This document shows, piece after piece, positions 12,106 through 23,919 of a stretch of 64,000 nt of DNA. The translations under genes and the position numbers were made by a program. This DNA is from Nissolia schottii (lineage: Eukaryota; Streptophyta; Magnoliopsida; Fabales; Fabaceae): positions 328,333 to 392,332 of the forward strand of contig QANU01072778.1 in the NCBI GenBank assembly GCA_003254905.1, in the 5' to 3' direction. A model generated the notes under the pieces. That model did not search any database. It had not been told where the DNA came from and was given only the letters and a program-made list of their open reading frames with translations. Every line of letters starts with the position of its first letter. The stretch's first letter is position 1.

Positions 12106-14437
12106 CTGCATTGTACTGGGGGGTTTTGGATGCTACATTCCTGGGTTGATCAATTTGCTTGCAACACTATACACAAAATAGGCGGTTGTCAAGTGGAAAT
12201 GGGATTGAAAGAAAAGGGTTCAATACTTCAATTTGTTGTCACTAGTTCGAGAGGAAGTATATTTTATCTGTAGCGATTTTTTTGTCGAATATGCTTCCTT
12301 TTTTTTTTTTTTTGAGTCATCTTTTAGCAAGAGTCAAACACAACTTTTTATCCCTTGGATTAAGAGAGATGTTACATGAGTTGCTGTTGTTGCGTGCATG
12401 GGCAGGTATAAGCACTTTTCTTCTATGGCTGGGCCTTTTTTTGGGAAAGAAAATCTGAAATAATTAAAAAGTATTTTCAGGATAAACTTGGGTGCTTATT
12501 GTTAAAAAAAAAAAAAGAAGACTTTATATATCATGGAAAAACTTTGGGCTAGACTTGTCTGGCCAAGAGGCCCATCCTAGTTTGGAGTACTAATATTTGT
12601 AGTGTTACATTGCTACCTAAAATAAATTAGGTGCATATTTTACCATGTGTTTTTTAAGGTAGTGAATCATCTCATAGAAAAATTGCAAATGACATTTTCA
12701 CCATTAATTAAGTTATCTTGAAAAGGTAAAAAGATTTTAAAAAAAATGTGTGTTCCAAACCGAGTCCACATTATACTTATATACATAAAGTTTGTGTTTT
12801 AATTCTTATAATGTTTGTGCACTTAATTAAATATAATTGAGAATATCATCTATAAGTTTGTAATGTTTGTGCACTCATGATAATAAAGTTTGTGCATTAT
12901 TAATGGTGTATATATGAATGTATAAAATTGAGTGTACATGTAACATTTTTGTTCATAACCTCTCACATCATCATCTCCTTTAAACAAAACTTTATGAATA
13001 AATTTGAAGTTGAAGTTTCGTCATCCAAAAATATCAACGCTTAAATCGAACGGGGTATGTCATATACTGAAAGAAAGCTCGTTTAAAGTCTTTATTATGA
13101 TGTCATTAAAATAGTTCCAGTTGCATTTCTCGGGAAATGGTAGTGCCACATAAACAGTATTAATAAGAAATTCGTGTATAATCTCTGTCATGACAACACA
13201 ACATTTTAGTCTCCTTTTGATATGTTAATTCCACCCAAAGGCAAGGCAATGTACACCACATTTCAAGTTAATATCTAAATTTTTAATCGAAACATAAAAT
13301 TTGTAAACGAAAATTCTAGTGAAAAGTTAATGGAAGAGTAAATTTAACTTATAATAAGCATCAACTCTGATAATATAATTAAAAATAAATTCATTCGATA
13401 AAGTAGAACAAAATGTAGTATTTCTTAAGAGTTAAGACTAAAGAAAAATTCTTTAGTCAAGATGTTAATTACTTTTCATTCGTCATGATAACTTAACCGC
13501 AAGTGGTTAAACCTTTTCTATCTCCATGACTAAATTATTGCATGCATCTATCTATAAGCAAACTATCCATCCAACCAAAATTGACCTGCGATCAGTTGAC
13601 TTTGATCCCACCAACGGCTGAGATCGCTTCTCACATCCTCGAAATCACATCATACCCCATATCCCAACATAACTTCACAACTCAAGCCCCTGTCCCCATT
13701 TGCTTCATTTTCCCTGCCTACCATTGATAACGAAAATAATCAAGCATTTACATGAACCAACTACAACAACACAGTTCAAAAAGCTCAAATAATTCAAGCT
13801 CATAATAAATATTCATCCAACGGGTGCCGTCCACGTGTCCGTGTTAATCACTAAGCAAAACAAAAGCAACATGGCATGTATGATCTATGATGTATGTATG
13901 TGTGTGTTTCCTTCAACTGTCGGCAACCCTTCACTCTGTCTTAGCTGTCACTACACACAAAGCTCACTGACCCTACACGTGCCACGGTTCTCATTGGTGC
14001 AAGATTCTCCCTTCTTGACTGGCATGAGCACCATAATATTCCCCTTTTTTTTCAAGCAACTGAAATACGGTGTCTACTCACAAATAAAACATTAAAATGG
14101 TATCTATGGCTATTAGATCAACAATGTAGGGATGAGTCTTACTTTGAATTTTATTTATTTAATAGTGAAATTTCTTATTTTATTTTTTAAAGTGAAAAAT
14201 TTTACTTTAGATGATCTAAATGGTTATGGTTGGTATCATCAATTAATTTGGTCTCCAATATTGTAACATTATCAAAATTATTTTTAAAGTTGTCAAAAGT
14301 TAAATTTTTTCGTAAGGTTAAGATAACGAGGGACAATTTTGATAGACTTTGGCATTTTAATGTACAATTTTAATGGTTTCAACTAATTACAAAGACCTTG
14401 TTTTATTCCACATCCCATTGAGATATCATAATCAATA
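12106..14437. other. Intergenic spacer between NDC1 and BAG gene
   Basis: NDC1 3' UTR followed by AT-rich spacer with poly-T at 12299-12314 and poly-A at 12504-12515. It contains a MITE copy at about 12746-12946. Two short open frames (13542-13727 and 13835-14095) show no recognisable motif and were not called. The segment 14245-14395 resembles the foldback family seen in NDC1 intron 1 (GTTGTCAAAAG, GACTTTGGCA) but is too diverged to delimit. Confidence 0.5.
12746..12946 (-). mobile_element. MITE, copy A (inverted relative to BRCA1-intron copy)
   Basis: Read on the minus strand, this segment closely matches 26974-27189 over about 180 bases, sharing CAATTTTATACA, ACACCATTAATAATGCA, TCATGAGTGCACAAA, ATTACAAACTTATAGAT and TAAACTTTATGTATA-type blocks (split here by mismatches). 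Identity by eye is roughly 85-90 percent. One end is GTGTACATGTAACAT, matching the terminal repeat of the other copy; the opposite end has diverged. Non-coding. Confidence 0.75.
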
Positions 14438-14570
14438 CACCCTCCATCTCATAAAAGTAGTTTCTTCCACTTTTTTAGATTTATTTATAAAATAACTCAA
14501 AGTATTTGGACAAAAATGTGTTTAAATACATTAGGTTAGGAAATAAATTGTTATTGTGAAATGGATGGAG
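14438..14570. mobile_element. Stowaway-like MITE upstream of BAG gene
   Basis: A 133-base element flanked by TA on both sides (14436-14437 and 14571-14572), the target duplication of Tc1/mariner-type Stowaway MITEs. Its ends CACCCTCCATCTCA and TGAAATGGATGGAG are inverted repeats (11 of 14 positions) and fit the Stowaway CTCCCTCCGT-type terminus. It lies about 280 bases upstream of the BAG start codon and 80 bases upstream of its likely TATA box. Confidence 0.7.
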
Positions 14571-14651
14571 TAAATAAGATGAGCCAGAGAGAGCGTGTTG
14601 TAGTATATTATAAGCGCAGATGTCATTTTCGTATTTACCCTTCCACCTACT

Positions 14652-14659
14652 TATATATA
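14652..14659 (+). promoter_or_regulatory. Likely TATA box of BAG gene
   Basis: TATATATA-type string in a TTATATATAGAACCC context, about 190 bases upstream of the start codon at 14847. Spacing would place transcription start near 14685, with a C/T-rich leader after it. Inferred from position only. Confidence 0.5.
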
Positions 14660-14846
14660 GAACCCGCCCAAACATCACAACCAGTTTGTGTCGGCAGAAG
14701 AAAAAATAATAGAAACACCGTTTCACTTCACTTCATCTCATGCTGCTAATAATGGCTTAAGATTTTTTCCCCCTCATTTTTCCCGAGAAAAGCAAAAAAA
14801 TTTCCCCCTTCTTTTTTGTTTTTCCCGGGAAAAATTGAGTTAAAAA

Positions 14847-17543
14847 ATGCTGAAGAAGAGGCTGAGCGCGTATGGTGCTAATAGAACCAAGGAGAGCTTC
14901 CCGGCGGCGGCGACGTCGTCTTCCGCGGCGGCGAGAGATGAATTAGAGACGGAGTGGGAAATGAGACCGGGGGGAATGCTGGTTCAGAAGAGGAGCGCGA
15001 AGACCGATGCTCCGACGCAGAACTTGCGCCTCCGAATCGCGTACGGCGCACTGCGCTACGAGATCTCCGTCAGCTCCATGGCCACTTTCGGTAAGCAAGT
15101 TGAACTTTGGATCTGCATTCTCCAATTTGCATTGTTGGTGAAATGTAACTGCTCAAAATGAATTTAATTATCATGTTACTCACCATACAAATTTTTTAGA
15201 CATTTATTCGATTCTACATTTTTTTTTAATAAAAAAATAAAAAAATAACAATTTATAATTACTGCCTCAAGATTAAATAAATAGATAGTTACTCGGTATA
15301 CAGATGTGATCATTACTAATGCTACGTGGGCACGTAGCATTGCATGGCTTCTTGTTATTTTCTGATTTGGGCTAATCGGACGAAGATGTAATAATTATTT
15401 TGATGTGATATGACTAATATGCCCCCAGTGTAGTTTGTATAATTGATTGGGGTGGGTGGTGGCAGGGGAGGTGAAGAAGGTTCTGAGCGGGGAGACGGGG
15501 CTGGAGGCGGAGGAGCAGAGGGTGGTGTACAGAGGGAAGGAGAGGGAGAACGGAGAGTACCTGGACATGTGCGGAGTGAAAGACAGATCCAAGGTGGTGC
15601 TCATCCAAGACCCTTCCAGCATCGAGCGGCGCTTCCTCCAGATGCGCCGCAACGCCCTCATTCAGACCGCCCACCGCGCCATCAACGGCGTCGCCGTCGA
15701 CCTTGACCAGCTCGCAGACCAGGTATATTAATCTGTTATTATTATTATTATTACTAGTTCTTGTTTTTGTTATTTCAAGATGAGATTGTTAGTTTTCTAT
15801 ATCTTAATTCCTTCAAGTAAAACTCTAATTTGGCCAATAAACTTGTAGTTTAAGTCACACTTCCCCTAATTAATTTTAAGTAACCACAGAGTTGATGGCA
15901 TGAATCACGAGTTTCATTTTCTCTTCCCCGTCCATTAGAGCCTCCAAAGTGAATATCTATCTATCTATCTTAAAATAGAATCCACAATACCGCGTAACAA
16001 ATAGAGATATGTTCAATTTCATTTTTAAGTTCATAAATTAATTTAAAAATCGTTCAAATAATATATCTGATGTATCATTTTTTTTAGAAAATTCATAAAT
16101 TAATTTAAAAATTATATTAAAATAACTTCTTCCTTATGTATCATAGTTTTTATAAGTGTATCGATATATCTTTATATTTTAACGGTCATGATTAGTAAGA
16201 CACATAGTTAATTCTTAGTCACAAATAATCATAAGTATCGATATTCTCAAATTTGATGAGAGTACCGAAGTAATATCCATTAAAATATAATTTTGACTTT
16301 ATTTTTTTCTCCAAACGTGTTTTTATTTCTATTGTCTCTATCTTTTCTATCCCATAGCAACCAAAAACTACCTACTGAAGATGTGAAAGTTTAGTCGCTC
16401 ATAATTCATTCCAAAAAGTATTTATGCGTCTAAACATTAAAAAAAAACACTTTGATCCTTCTAAATTTGCACTGATCTAATTATCTCACATTTCGAATGA
16501 TAGAAATAAAGGATTTTGAGTAAACTTTCAACTCTTGAAATACTACTAATTTGTCTCTCCATATTTTGTTCCAAATTGAAAATTTTGTAATTAGTAGTAG
16601 TTGTGAAAGTTTATACGTCAGCTATAATCATCCTAGGAAATTACATATATCAAAGCTAGATTATTATTAGTAATGAACTTCTAGGAATTGTAATGATTGG
16701 TTCAAGGAGTGCGTGACAGTTTTATTAGAGCATTATCCCACCATACATGACTATGACGCAGCTGAATTGATGTGGGTCGGTGGGTGTTCTCTGCACCTTC
16801 ATTCGTTTGGTAACTTATCTACTGTATTTTAGTATTATACTATGAAATGCACTAACCGACACCTTATGAAATGATCATGTGGTCCAATTTTTATGTTTGA
16901 ATTTGTCGTGCATGTGTGACACCAAAGCACTATTTTGGGTCTTTAATAATTTCATTATCGGATGTTTGAAAATTTCAATTTGGTTAGTAGTTAATACATC
17001 TCATCAATGACAACTAGATAAGGGCCATAGCGCTCTTATAATTATGCAAATAACTTTGTTTCATCAATAGGTCAATGCAATTGAAAAGTCAATTTCTAAC
17101 GGAGTCAAAGTACCTGAAGTTCAGATCACGACCCTGATTGAGATGCTTATGAGGCAGGCAATCAAATTAGAAAGCATTTCTGCAGAAGGAGATGCTTCTG
17201 CACAGAAAAATTTGCAGGTATGCACTTCTAATAAAAATATATTAATTATTTGTTCTTCTAGTTTAACTAATTAAAAGCTTCATTTCATAAAACTGTTACA
17301 TAATAGCATGTTATACATTTTGCTTTGATTAGTAGTATCAGAGAATGAATAGTTATTAGTCATATCCTAAATTTGATATGATGTGGTTGCTTAATTTCTC
17401 AGGGAAAAAGAGTGCAGAAATGTGTTGAAAGCCTGGATATACTGAAGGTATCTAATGCAAGGATAAAGCCTGTTGTTGTAACAACCAAGTGGGAGACCTT
17501 TGATCATTCTCCATCATCCACCCAGTGGGAATTGTTTGATTGA
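14847..17543 (+). CDS. BAG family molecular chaperone regulator (BAG1-4 type)
   Basis: BAG proteins bind the ATPase domain of Hsp70/Hsc70 and act as nucleotide-exchange co-chaperones; plant BAG1-4 types also carry a ubiquitin-like domain and act in stress and cell-death control. Exons 14847-15090, 15466-15722, 17071-17217 and 17403-17543 join in phase to 262 residues. After a basic/Ala-rich start comes GGMLVQKR, the ubiquitin-like fold (about residues 58-128, LRLRIAYG to SKVVLIQDP), then the BAG domain (about 135-225, IERRFLQMRRN through VESLDILKV), and a short tail ending TQWELFD. Domain order and length fit Arabidopsis BAG1-BAG4; which one is not decided. Exon 1 has a GC-rich stretch (GGCGGCGGCGACG). 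Intron 2 (about 1.35 kb) is very AT-rich. A Stowaway MITE lies upstream and an 11-base perfect palindrome in intron 1. Confidence 0.9.
15318..15341. repeat. Perfect 11-bp palindrome in BAG intron 1
   Basis: Arms AATGCTACGTG and CACGTAGCATT with a two-base GG spacer. Each arm has an ACGTG core, as found in ABRE/G-box bZIP sites. It may be chance, a tiny MITE relic or a binding-site pair; no family recognised. Confidence 0.55.
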
Positions 17544-17911
17544 GTTTGTTTCTTTTTGTATTTTTCTCCACCAAAAGTCTCCTCTTTCTATACATACTTA
17601 GCTTCTCTTTTGTATCTGAACTTTGCCAAAAAGTCTTTGCTATGAAACTGGATAGCTAGATTTTTGTCCATTGTACTTGTACGTCGTCAATATTGCAGTT
17701 GGAATAGAAGTCGGAAATGTTAATATGTCCATATTTATTATACTTGATTGTAAAGTTATTGAATTTTTTTTCTTTTTCTTTCAATAATGGTGCTAAAGTT
17801 GGAAATTATGATATTATCCAAGTTTTTTTTTTCAGGGTATTAATATTGATTGAAGTTTTTTTCTTTTTGATGTTTGGAACTGGTGTTATACCATCATGAG
17901 ACCACAAGAGT
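17544..17911. other. BAG 3' UTR and spacer
   Basis: T-rich 3' flank of the BAG gene. An open frame at 17717-17899 codes only a Phe/Leu-rich low-complexity string and was not called. AATAA-type signals are frequent but cannot be assigned. Confidence 0.45.
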
Positions 17912-18533
17912 GCATTGTTTGCTTATTGATATCGATGTGAGAGTCATTTTGATAGGTAATTTATAAATATCTCTATTAGTGCTCCATAAATGTGGGGCAT
18001 GTCGTAAGTTTAAATCTATTATCACTACGATGTTTTTCTATAAAGAAGATGTCGAGAAGAGATAATTAGATAATTAGATAAAGAGATGTTGGATCCATGT
18101 GCTTGTTTATGATTGATTACTTTATATAGGTGAGGTCAGCATGGATGAATTGTGTTTCTTTCGTGAGAGCGTTTTGTGCAGAGTTTTGTTAAATCGACTC
18201 GTTCTTTCACTTTTATCATATGACCTATTTTTCTACTAATAAAATTTAAATTGTAACTTTGGTGAAAGGATCGGTGTTAAATATTTTTTAAAATTTATTT
18301 GGGATGAGGAGAACTTACTGCGTATCCACTTGTTTTTGTTGCTTTAGCTATTATTGTTGTGATAGTAGTTGGGCCACACCTAAACTTTGATGTACCAAAA
18401 ACGGAAAATAATAAGATCTGGGGTATATTAGGAGTGAAATTCTTGTGTAGCAATGAAGCATGACATCAATATGCTTAGTTGGTCCTAAAGTGCTGAGCGT
18501 CATGGGCTAAATAGAGAAACTTTTAGGTGAGTG
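17912..18533 (+). repeat. Tandem duplication, copy 1 (about 620 bp)
   Basis: First of two head-to-tail copies offset by about 621 bases. Shared blocks include AGAGT(C/T)ATTTTGATA, CTCCATAAATGTGGG, TTCTATAAAGAAGAT, GTGCTTGTTTATGATT, TTTCGTGAGAGCGTT, TCTTTCACTTTTATCATA and GTCATGGGCTAAATAGAG. Copies are about 85-90 percent alike by eye. No coding potential seen. Origin not recognised. Confidence 0.8.
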
Positions 18534-19146
18534 AATTATTTGTTTCTCGCTATCAATCTAAGAGTTATTTTGATAAGTAATTTGTAAATATCTCAATAAG
18601 TACTCCATAAATGTGGGACCTGTCGTAAGTTGAAATCTATTGCCACTACGATGCCTTTCTATAAAGAAGATATTTATAAGAGATAATTAGATAAAAAAAT
18701 GTTAGATTCGTGTGCTTGTTTATGATTAATTACTTTATATAGGCAAGGATTGTCAGTGTGAATGAGTTGTGTTTCTTTCGTGAGAGCGTTCTGTACCGAG
18801 TTTTGTTAAATCGACCCATTCTTTCACTTTTATCATACTGCCTATTTTATTGCTAATAAAATATAAACTGTAACTTTGGTAAGGTGATCGGTGTTGAATA
18901 TTTTTTTAAATTTATTTGGGATGAGAGAACTTAGTGCGGATCCAATGGTGTTGCTTCAATTATTGTTGTTATTGTGATAGTAGTAAGGTCACACTTAAAC
19001 TTATGCACCAAAAAGGGAAAGTAATAAGATAAGTGCATATTAGGAATGAAATTATTGTGTAGTAATGAAAAGTTATATTCGATATGCTTAGTTGGTCCTA
19101 AAGTGCTAAGTGTCATGGGCTAAATAGAGAAATTTTTGGGTGAACA
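18534..19146 (+). repeat. Tandem duplication, copy 2 (about 613 bp)
   Basis: Second copy, immediately adjacent to the first; the join falls near GGTGAGTGAATTATT. Differences are mostly single bases and short indels, so the duplication is not recent. It ends about 440 bases before the PPR start codon, so it may form part of that gene's distal promoter. Confidence 0.8.
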
Positions 19147-19586
19147 CAAGTTTAACACTTTATTTTTAAACACGTATATAATAAAAGTAAGTTGTATCAT
19201 TTTTATTATGTGTCTCACCAAATATTTTTTTTAGGCTCCATCAACTAGAATTTATTTTTATCTTGAGTGTGCTTAAGGTGTTGAGTCTTACATTCACCTG
19301 AGAATTTATCAGCCAAAAGATTAGATTGTGTACCTGCAAATTTGATTTGAGTAACAGGAACTGAAATATATAAATCATGTATTATCCACTTAATAAGTCA
19401 ACACTAAACTACAATTAGGCATTCACTAGCGGTGGTCAACGCCATATATAACTCTCTCAATCCCTTGTGTTGTTGGATGACTCGGCCTTGGATCATCCAT
19501 CAACCATGATCTTGTTTGACATTCAAGCATAGACAATTCATTACAATATATATTGACAACATAGGTTTGTTGCATTTTGAAAAAAT

Positions 19587-21536
19587 ATGCTACAAAAAGA
19601 TCCATGCCAATGCATTTGTGCAATTAGCACCTACTCTCTTGGTGCAAAGGGTGTGACTAGAATTTACTCAAATCAAATGAACAATATCTACTCAAAGATC
19701 TCCTCATTTGTGCACACATCATCATCATCCACATTCAACCCCAAAAGCCACTTATGTTCTTCCTTAACATTCACAACTACCCCACAAAACCCAATACCCC
19801 ATAACATTGTCACCAAATGCATTGCCCTCTTGCAATTCTGTGCCTCCTCCAAACACAAACTGAGGCAAATCCATGCATTTTCCATAAGGCATGGTGTCCC
19901 ACTCAATAGCCCTGACATGGGGAAGCATCTCGTATACACAATTGTGTCACTCTCTGCACCCATGTCCTATGCACACCATGTGTTTGATATATTGCACTGC
20001 CCCAATGTGTTCACATGGAACACCATGATAAGGGGTTATGCTAACAGTGATGACTCTAGCCCTGCACTTCATTTGTACGGCAAGATGTTAGTGTCTTGTG
20101 TTGAACCGGACACTCACACTTACCCTTTTCTCCTCAAGGCGGTTTCCAAGTCGTTGAATGTTAGGGAAGGGGAATCAATACATTCAGTTACAATAAGGAA
20201 CGGGTTTGAGTCGTTGGTGTTTGTTCAGAACAGTTTGCTTCATATGTATGCTGCGTGTGGTGACACGGAAAGCGCACACAAGGTGTTTGAGTCAATGGTT
20301 GAAAGAGATCTTGTGGCTTGGAATTCTATGATTAACGGGTTTGCTCTCAATGGAAGGCCTAACGAGGCTCTGACTTTGTTCAGGGAAATGAGCCAGGAAG
20401 GCATGGAGCCGGATGGGTTCACTGTGGTTAGCTTGCTATCTGCTTGTGCTGAGCTTGGAGCTTTGGAATTAGGACGCAGGGTCCATGTGTTTGTGTTGAA
20501 GGCTGGTTTGAGGGAGAACATGCATGTTAACAATTCACTTCTGGACCTTTATGCAAAATGTGGGAGCATCAGGGATGCGCAGCAAGTGTTCGGTGAGATG
20601 CGAGAAAAGAACGTGGTTTCTTGGACTTCTTTGATCGTTGGTTTGGCTGTTAATGGATTCGGCGAGGAAGCACTTGAGCTCTTCAAAGAGATGGAAGGGC
20701 AAAAGCTTGTGCCTGGTGAGATCACTTTTGTTGGCGTGTTGTATGCTTGCAGCCACTGTGGAATGTTGGATGAAGGGTTCAATTACTTCGGAAGGATGCA
20801 AGAGGAATACGGTATCATGCCGAGGATAGAACACTATGGCTGCATGGTGGATCTTTTAAGTAGAGCAGGTTTAGTGAAACAAGCATATGAATACATTCAA
20901 AACATGCCAATGCAGCCAAATGCAGTTATTTGGAGGACCTTATTGGGGGCATGTACAATACATGGACATTTAGGTCTCGGGGAGATAGCAAGATCCCACC
21001 TTTTGAAGCTAGAGCCTAAACATAGCGGTGATTATGTGCTTCTCTCGAATCTTTATGCATCGGAACGCCGGTGGTCCGATGTACAAGTAGTTAGAAGATC
21101 AATGCTAGAGGATGGTGTTTGGAAAACCCCTGGCTGTAGCATGGTTGAGTTGGGGAACCGCGTTTATGAGTTCACTATGGGTGATAGGTCTCATCCTCAG
21201 AGCCAGGATGTATACACACTACTAGAGAAGATCACTGAGTTGTTGAAGCTAGAAGGGTATGTGCCTCACACTGAAAATGTGCTTGCAGACATAGAGGAAG
21301 AGGAGAAGGAGCAGGCTTTGTCTTATCACAGTGAAAAAGTTGCAATTGCTTTTATGCTGTTAAATACAGCACCAGGGACCCCAGTCAGGGTTATGAAGAA
21401 CTTGAGAGTTTGTGCAGATTGCCATATGGCTATTAAACTCATATCAAAGGTTTATGATAGAGAGATTGTTATCAGGGACCGTAGTCGGTTCCACCATTTT
21501 AGAGGTGGTTCATGTTCCTGTAAAGATTACTGGTAA
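19587..21536 (+). CDS. DYW-class pentatricopeptide repeat protein (At4g21065-like)
   Basis: PLS-subfamily PPR proteins bind organelle RNA and direct C-to-U editing. The gene is one exon; 649 residues from the first ATG, but the family match starts near residue 75 (IVTKCIALLQF) and an internal ATG at 19677 (MNNIYSK, residue 31) could be the real start. PPR units run from about residue 140 (NVFTWNTMIRGYA) to about 455, followed by E/E+ motifs and a complete DYW domain. The DYW domain shows the deaminase-type zinc residues HSE (in SYHSEKVAIAF) and CADC (in RVCADCHMAIKL), and it ends SCSCKDYW. LRQIHAFSIRHG, VEPDTHTYPFLLKA and SWTSLIVGLAVNGFG are almost identical to Arabidopsis At4g21065. The N-terminus is Ser/Thr-rich, compatible with an organelle transit peptide. 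The next gene is BRCA1, as in Arabidopsis. Confidence 0.93.
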   Translation: MLQKDPCQCICAISTYSLGAKGVTRIYSNQMNNIYSKISSFVHTSSSSTFNPKSHLCSSLTFTTTPQNPIPHNIVTKCIALLQFCASSKHKLRQIHAFSIRHGVPLNSPDMGKHLVYTIVSLSAPMSYAHHVFDILHCPNVFTWNTMIRGYANSDDSSPALHLYGKMLVSCVEPDTHTYPFLLKAVSKSLNVREGESIHSVTIRNGFESLVFVQNSLLHMYAACGDTESAHKVFESMVERDLVAWNSMINGFALNGRPNEALTLFREMSQEGMEPDGFTVVSLLSACAELGALELGRRVHVFVLKAGLRENMHVNNSLLDLYAKCGSIRDAQQVFGEMREKNVVSWTSLIVGLAVNGFGEEALELFKEMEGQKLVPGEITFVGVLYACSHCGMLDEGFNYFGRMQEEYGIMPRIEHYGCMVDLLSRAGLVKQAYEYIQNMPMQPNAVIWRTLLGACTIHGHLGLGEIARSHLLKLEPKHSGDYVLLSNLYASERRWSDVQVVRRSMLEDGVWKTPGCSMVELGNRVYEFTMGDRSHPQSQDVYTLLEKITELLKLEGYVPHTENVLADIEEEEKEQALSYHSEKVAIAFMLLNTAPGTPVRVMKNLRVCADCHMAIKLISKVYDREIVIRDRSRFHHFRGGSCSCKDYW

Positions 21537-23810
21537 TAAGGATTGATAATTATCAGCATTTGATTGGCATATTGAGAGTAATGTGCTGCATTGATTTGGC
21601 GGCAGGCTGTGGTCCTTCTGAATAGAGAGACATGGCTGAATATGTTGCAATTTTTCTGAAGGAATATTTTCTGCCGCAGGATTCAATCAATTCAAGCCTC
21701 TACCTTCTCACATGGATAAGTTGATGAACATGCACACAATCATGGGATTTTGTTACAAAGTCCCTACATAGTTTTGGCCAAATACCGTACATTTGTGATA
21801 AAATTCCTGTTCGGCTACTTGTGTTAAATTGATTAAAAACCCGAACAGATTTTGCCGTAGGATCGCCTTGCTAGAACCGGTTTGGGGTTTGATTGATTGT
21901 GTTTGGGAATTTTTTGTGTTTTGTAAGAAGGAAATAAATATATAGACACCACAATCAAGATAAAGGTGAGAAGGTGGGTGATAAGTTTTAGTTGATCGCC
22001 ATGAGTTGCCTTAATAATATCATATTTAGGTTTTTTGTCCAATAATAAAAGAGAAGCTCTCACAACGGGAGAAAAACTCAAAATTCATTCATAATATGAT
22101 TTGAGGATTTACATTGAGTCTTTTTTATAGACTTTCTCAGTTGCCTCAAGATAATGGGTTTTTTACACTTTCCACTAAGTATATAATTCCCCACTAGCAT
22201 TGAAACAAGTACTAAGACTTCACTGTCTAACATCTGCCTAAAAACTCTAAAGACACTTAAAACTAACCTAAGAAATACTAAAAGTCATCTGAAACTAATA
22301 ACCAAAATACATGCATGAAAATTACGTATTAAAAATAATAAATTGACTTTTATTATAATTTTAATAACTAGCCTATAAAACTGATGCCCATTTGTTTGAA
22401 TCTTTGGACTCTTGAATTTGGCTTTTTTCTTGTGTTCTTCGTGTTAGACTTGAATATCCTTCGATTAAAATTATAGTAGTCTATTTTGAGAGCTCATGTT
22501 AAATTTTTGCCCCTCTATATATATCAATTTGTTGCTTCAGTAAATACTACTACGGCCTTTTAATTGGAATGCAGGGCTTTCTATGGGGAGACCTAATGTT
22601 TGTCTCATATGATACTTTTGAATCACTTGGAGAAACTAAGTAAATTATAAAAACAAAATAGCATGATTAGAATGCTTAGATTTTGTCTTTAGATTAACAT
22701 ACGATTATTTCCTCAAAATAATGAAAATCAAATATAACTCAAGGCTTTCTATTTTAGAGAGTTAGAAGCCAATTTTTTTTTTAATTGTCAGGCAATTTTA
22801 TTCCTCAAAACTCAAAATAGACTAAATTAATATCAACCTAAAAGATTTGGATTACCAAAAGTAAAAAATTATCATAAAATTGAGAAATTGAGGGATTACT
22901 TATCCTTATATTAATATAACGAAACTCACTCATAAAGTATTGTATTGATCTAAAGATAAAAATCTCTCATTTTTCACTTTATAACCACCCAGTTATTAAT
23001 CTTGAGTTTTTACTTAAATTATCCCTAAAATATGTAAAGAGGATACACCATATCAACGACCTTTGGTGTTTAATTTTTATAATTTCTAAAATACTTGTAC
23101 AATTAACTCAATAACTCACTCACTAACGTACTAACATCTCACTAACCACTCAAAAATTACTAATATCTATTTATTTTTTTAAAATATTAAATTATTTATC
23201 CGATTATTATTTTTTAAATGTGTCTGCCAAGTCCACTAGTTTTGTATAGTGTAGTTAATCTCTATTGATAAAAGGGTTAGAGAGTTTCAATCACCTCTTA
23301 ATCACATTTAATTGGACCATTATACCATTTTTGAATATATATGACCAATTTTATTTTATTTTTAATAGTCACACATAAAACCAGTTTAAATAAAAAAGTT
23401 AATATGCATATTCAACAAGAACCCTACTAGTTTTTCATAGTTGCTATTCGAATGGAGAAATCCATAATTAAAATTTTTAAGTAATAGTTATTTCTAAAAA
23501 TAAAGCGTTGCAAGAGTAATTAAGTTGCAAAGACATAATAATAAAAAAAAAGTAGAGATACTAATAAGAGTGTATTTATTTAATTTATTTAAAAAGTATG
23601 ATATGATATTTTTAGATAATTTTTTTCATTCATAAGAAAAATTAGTCAATTATCTAAAAAAAACTTAAATATATCTTAACAAAATTTGATTTTTAAAAGA
23701 AAAGTACAAACAAACAGTCCTAATATTTTCGGAAGAAACCCACATATTAATAATTAAAAATTAATAACCGGAAAATAGAGATGGGATGAGTACTGAGGAA
23801 GGAAGAAGGG
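21537..23810. other. Intergenic spacer between PPR gene and BRCA1
   Basis: About 2.3 kb, strongly AT-rich, with many poly-A and poly-T runs. One open frame on the minus strand (21833-22081) has no family motif and was not called. The segment around 21830-22160 is less AT-biased than its surroundings and may be an old repeat, but I could not find its ends. Nothing else supported. Confidence 0.5.
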
Positions 23811-23842
23811 GAGGCGCGAAGGAAAAATGAAATGGCGCGCCT
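23811..23842. promoter_or_regulatory. GC-rich, E2F-like motifs upstream of BRCA1
   Basis: GGCGCGAA (23813-23820) and TGGCGCGCC (23833-23841) stand out from the AT-rich spacer. Both are close to, but not perfect copies of, the E2F consensus TTTSSCGC (either strand). E2F control of replication and repair genes is well known in plants; here it is inferred from motif similarity and position, about 80-110 bases before the start codon. A TATATATA string follows at about 23870. Confidence 0.4.
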
Positions 23843-23919
23843 CCAAATTCAAACTGAAAAATCATTTTGTATATATACCAATAGCACCGCTCTGATCATC
23901 TCCGTCGCTGCGATTCGAA

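Noticed and set aside
15395-15706. Four overlapping frames around BAG exon 2
   Set aside because: Shadows of the true exon, which alone matches the ubiquitin-like and BAG domains.
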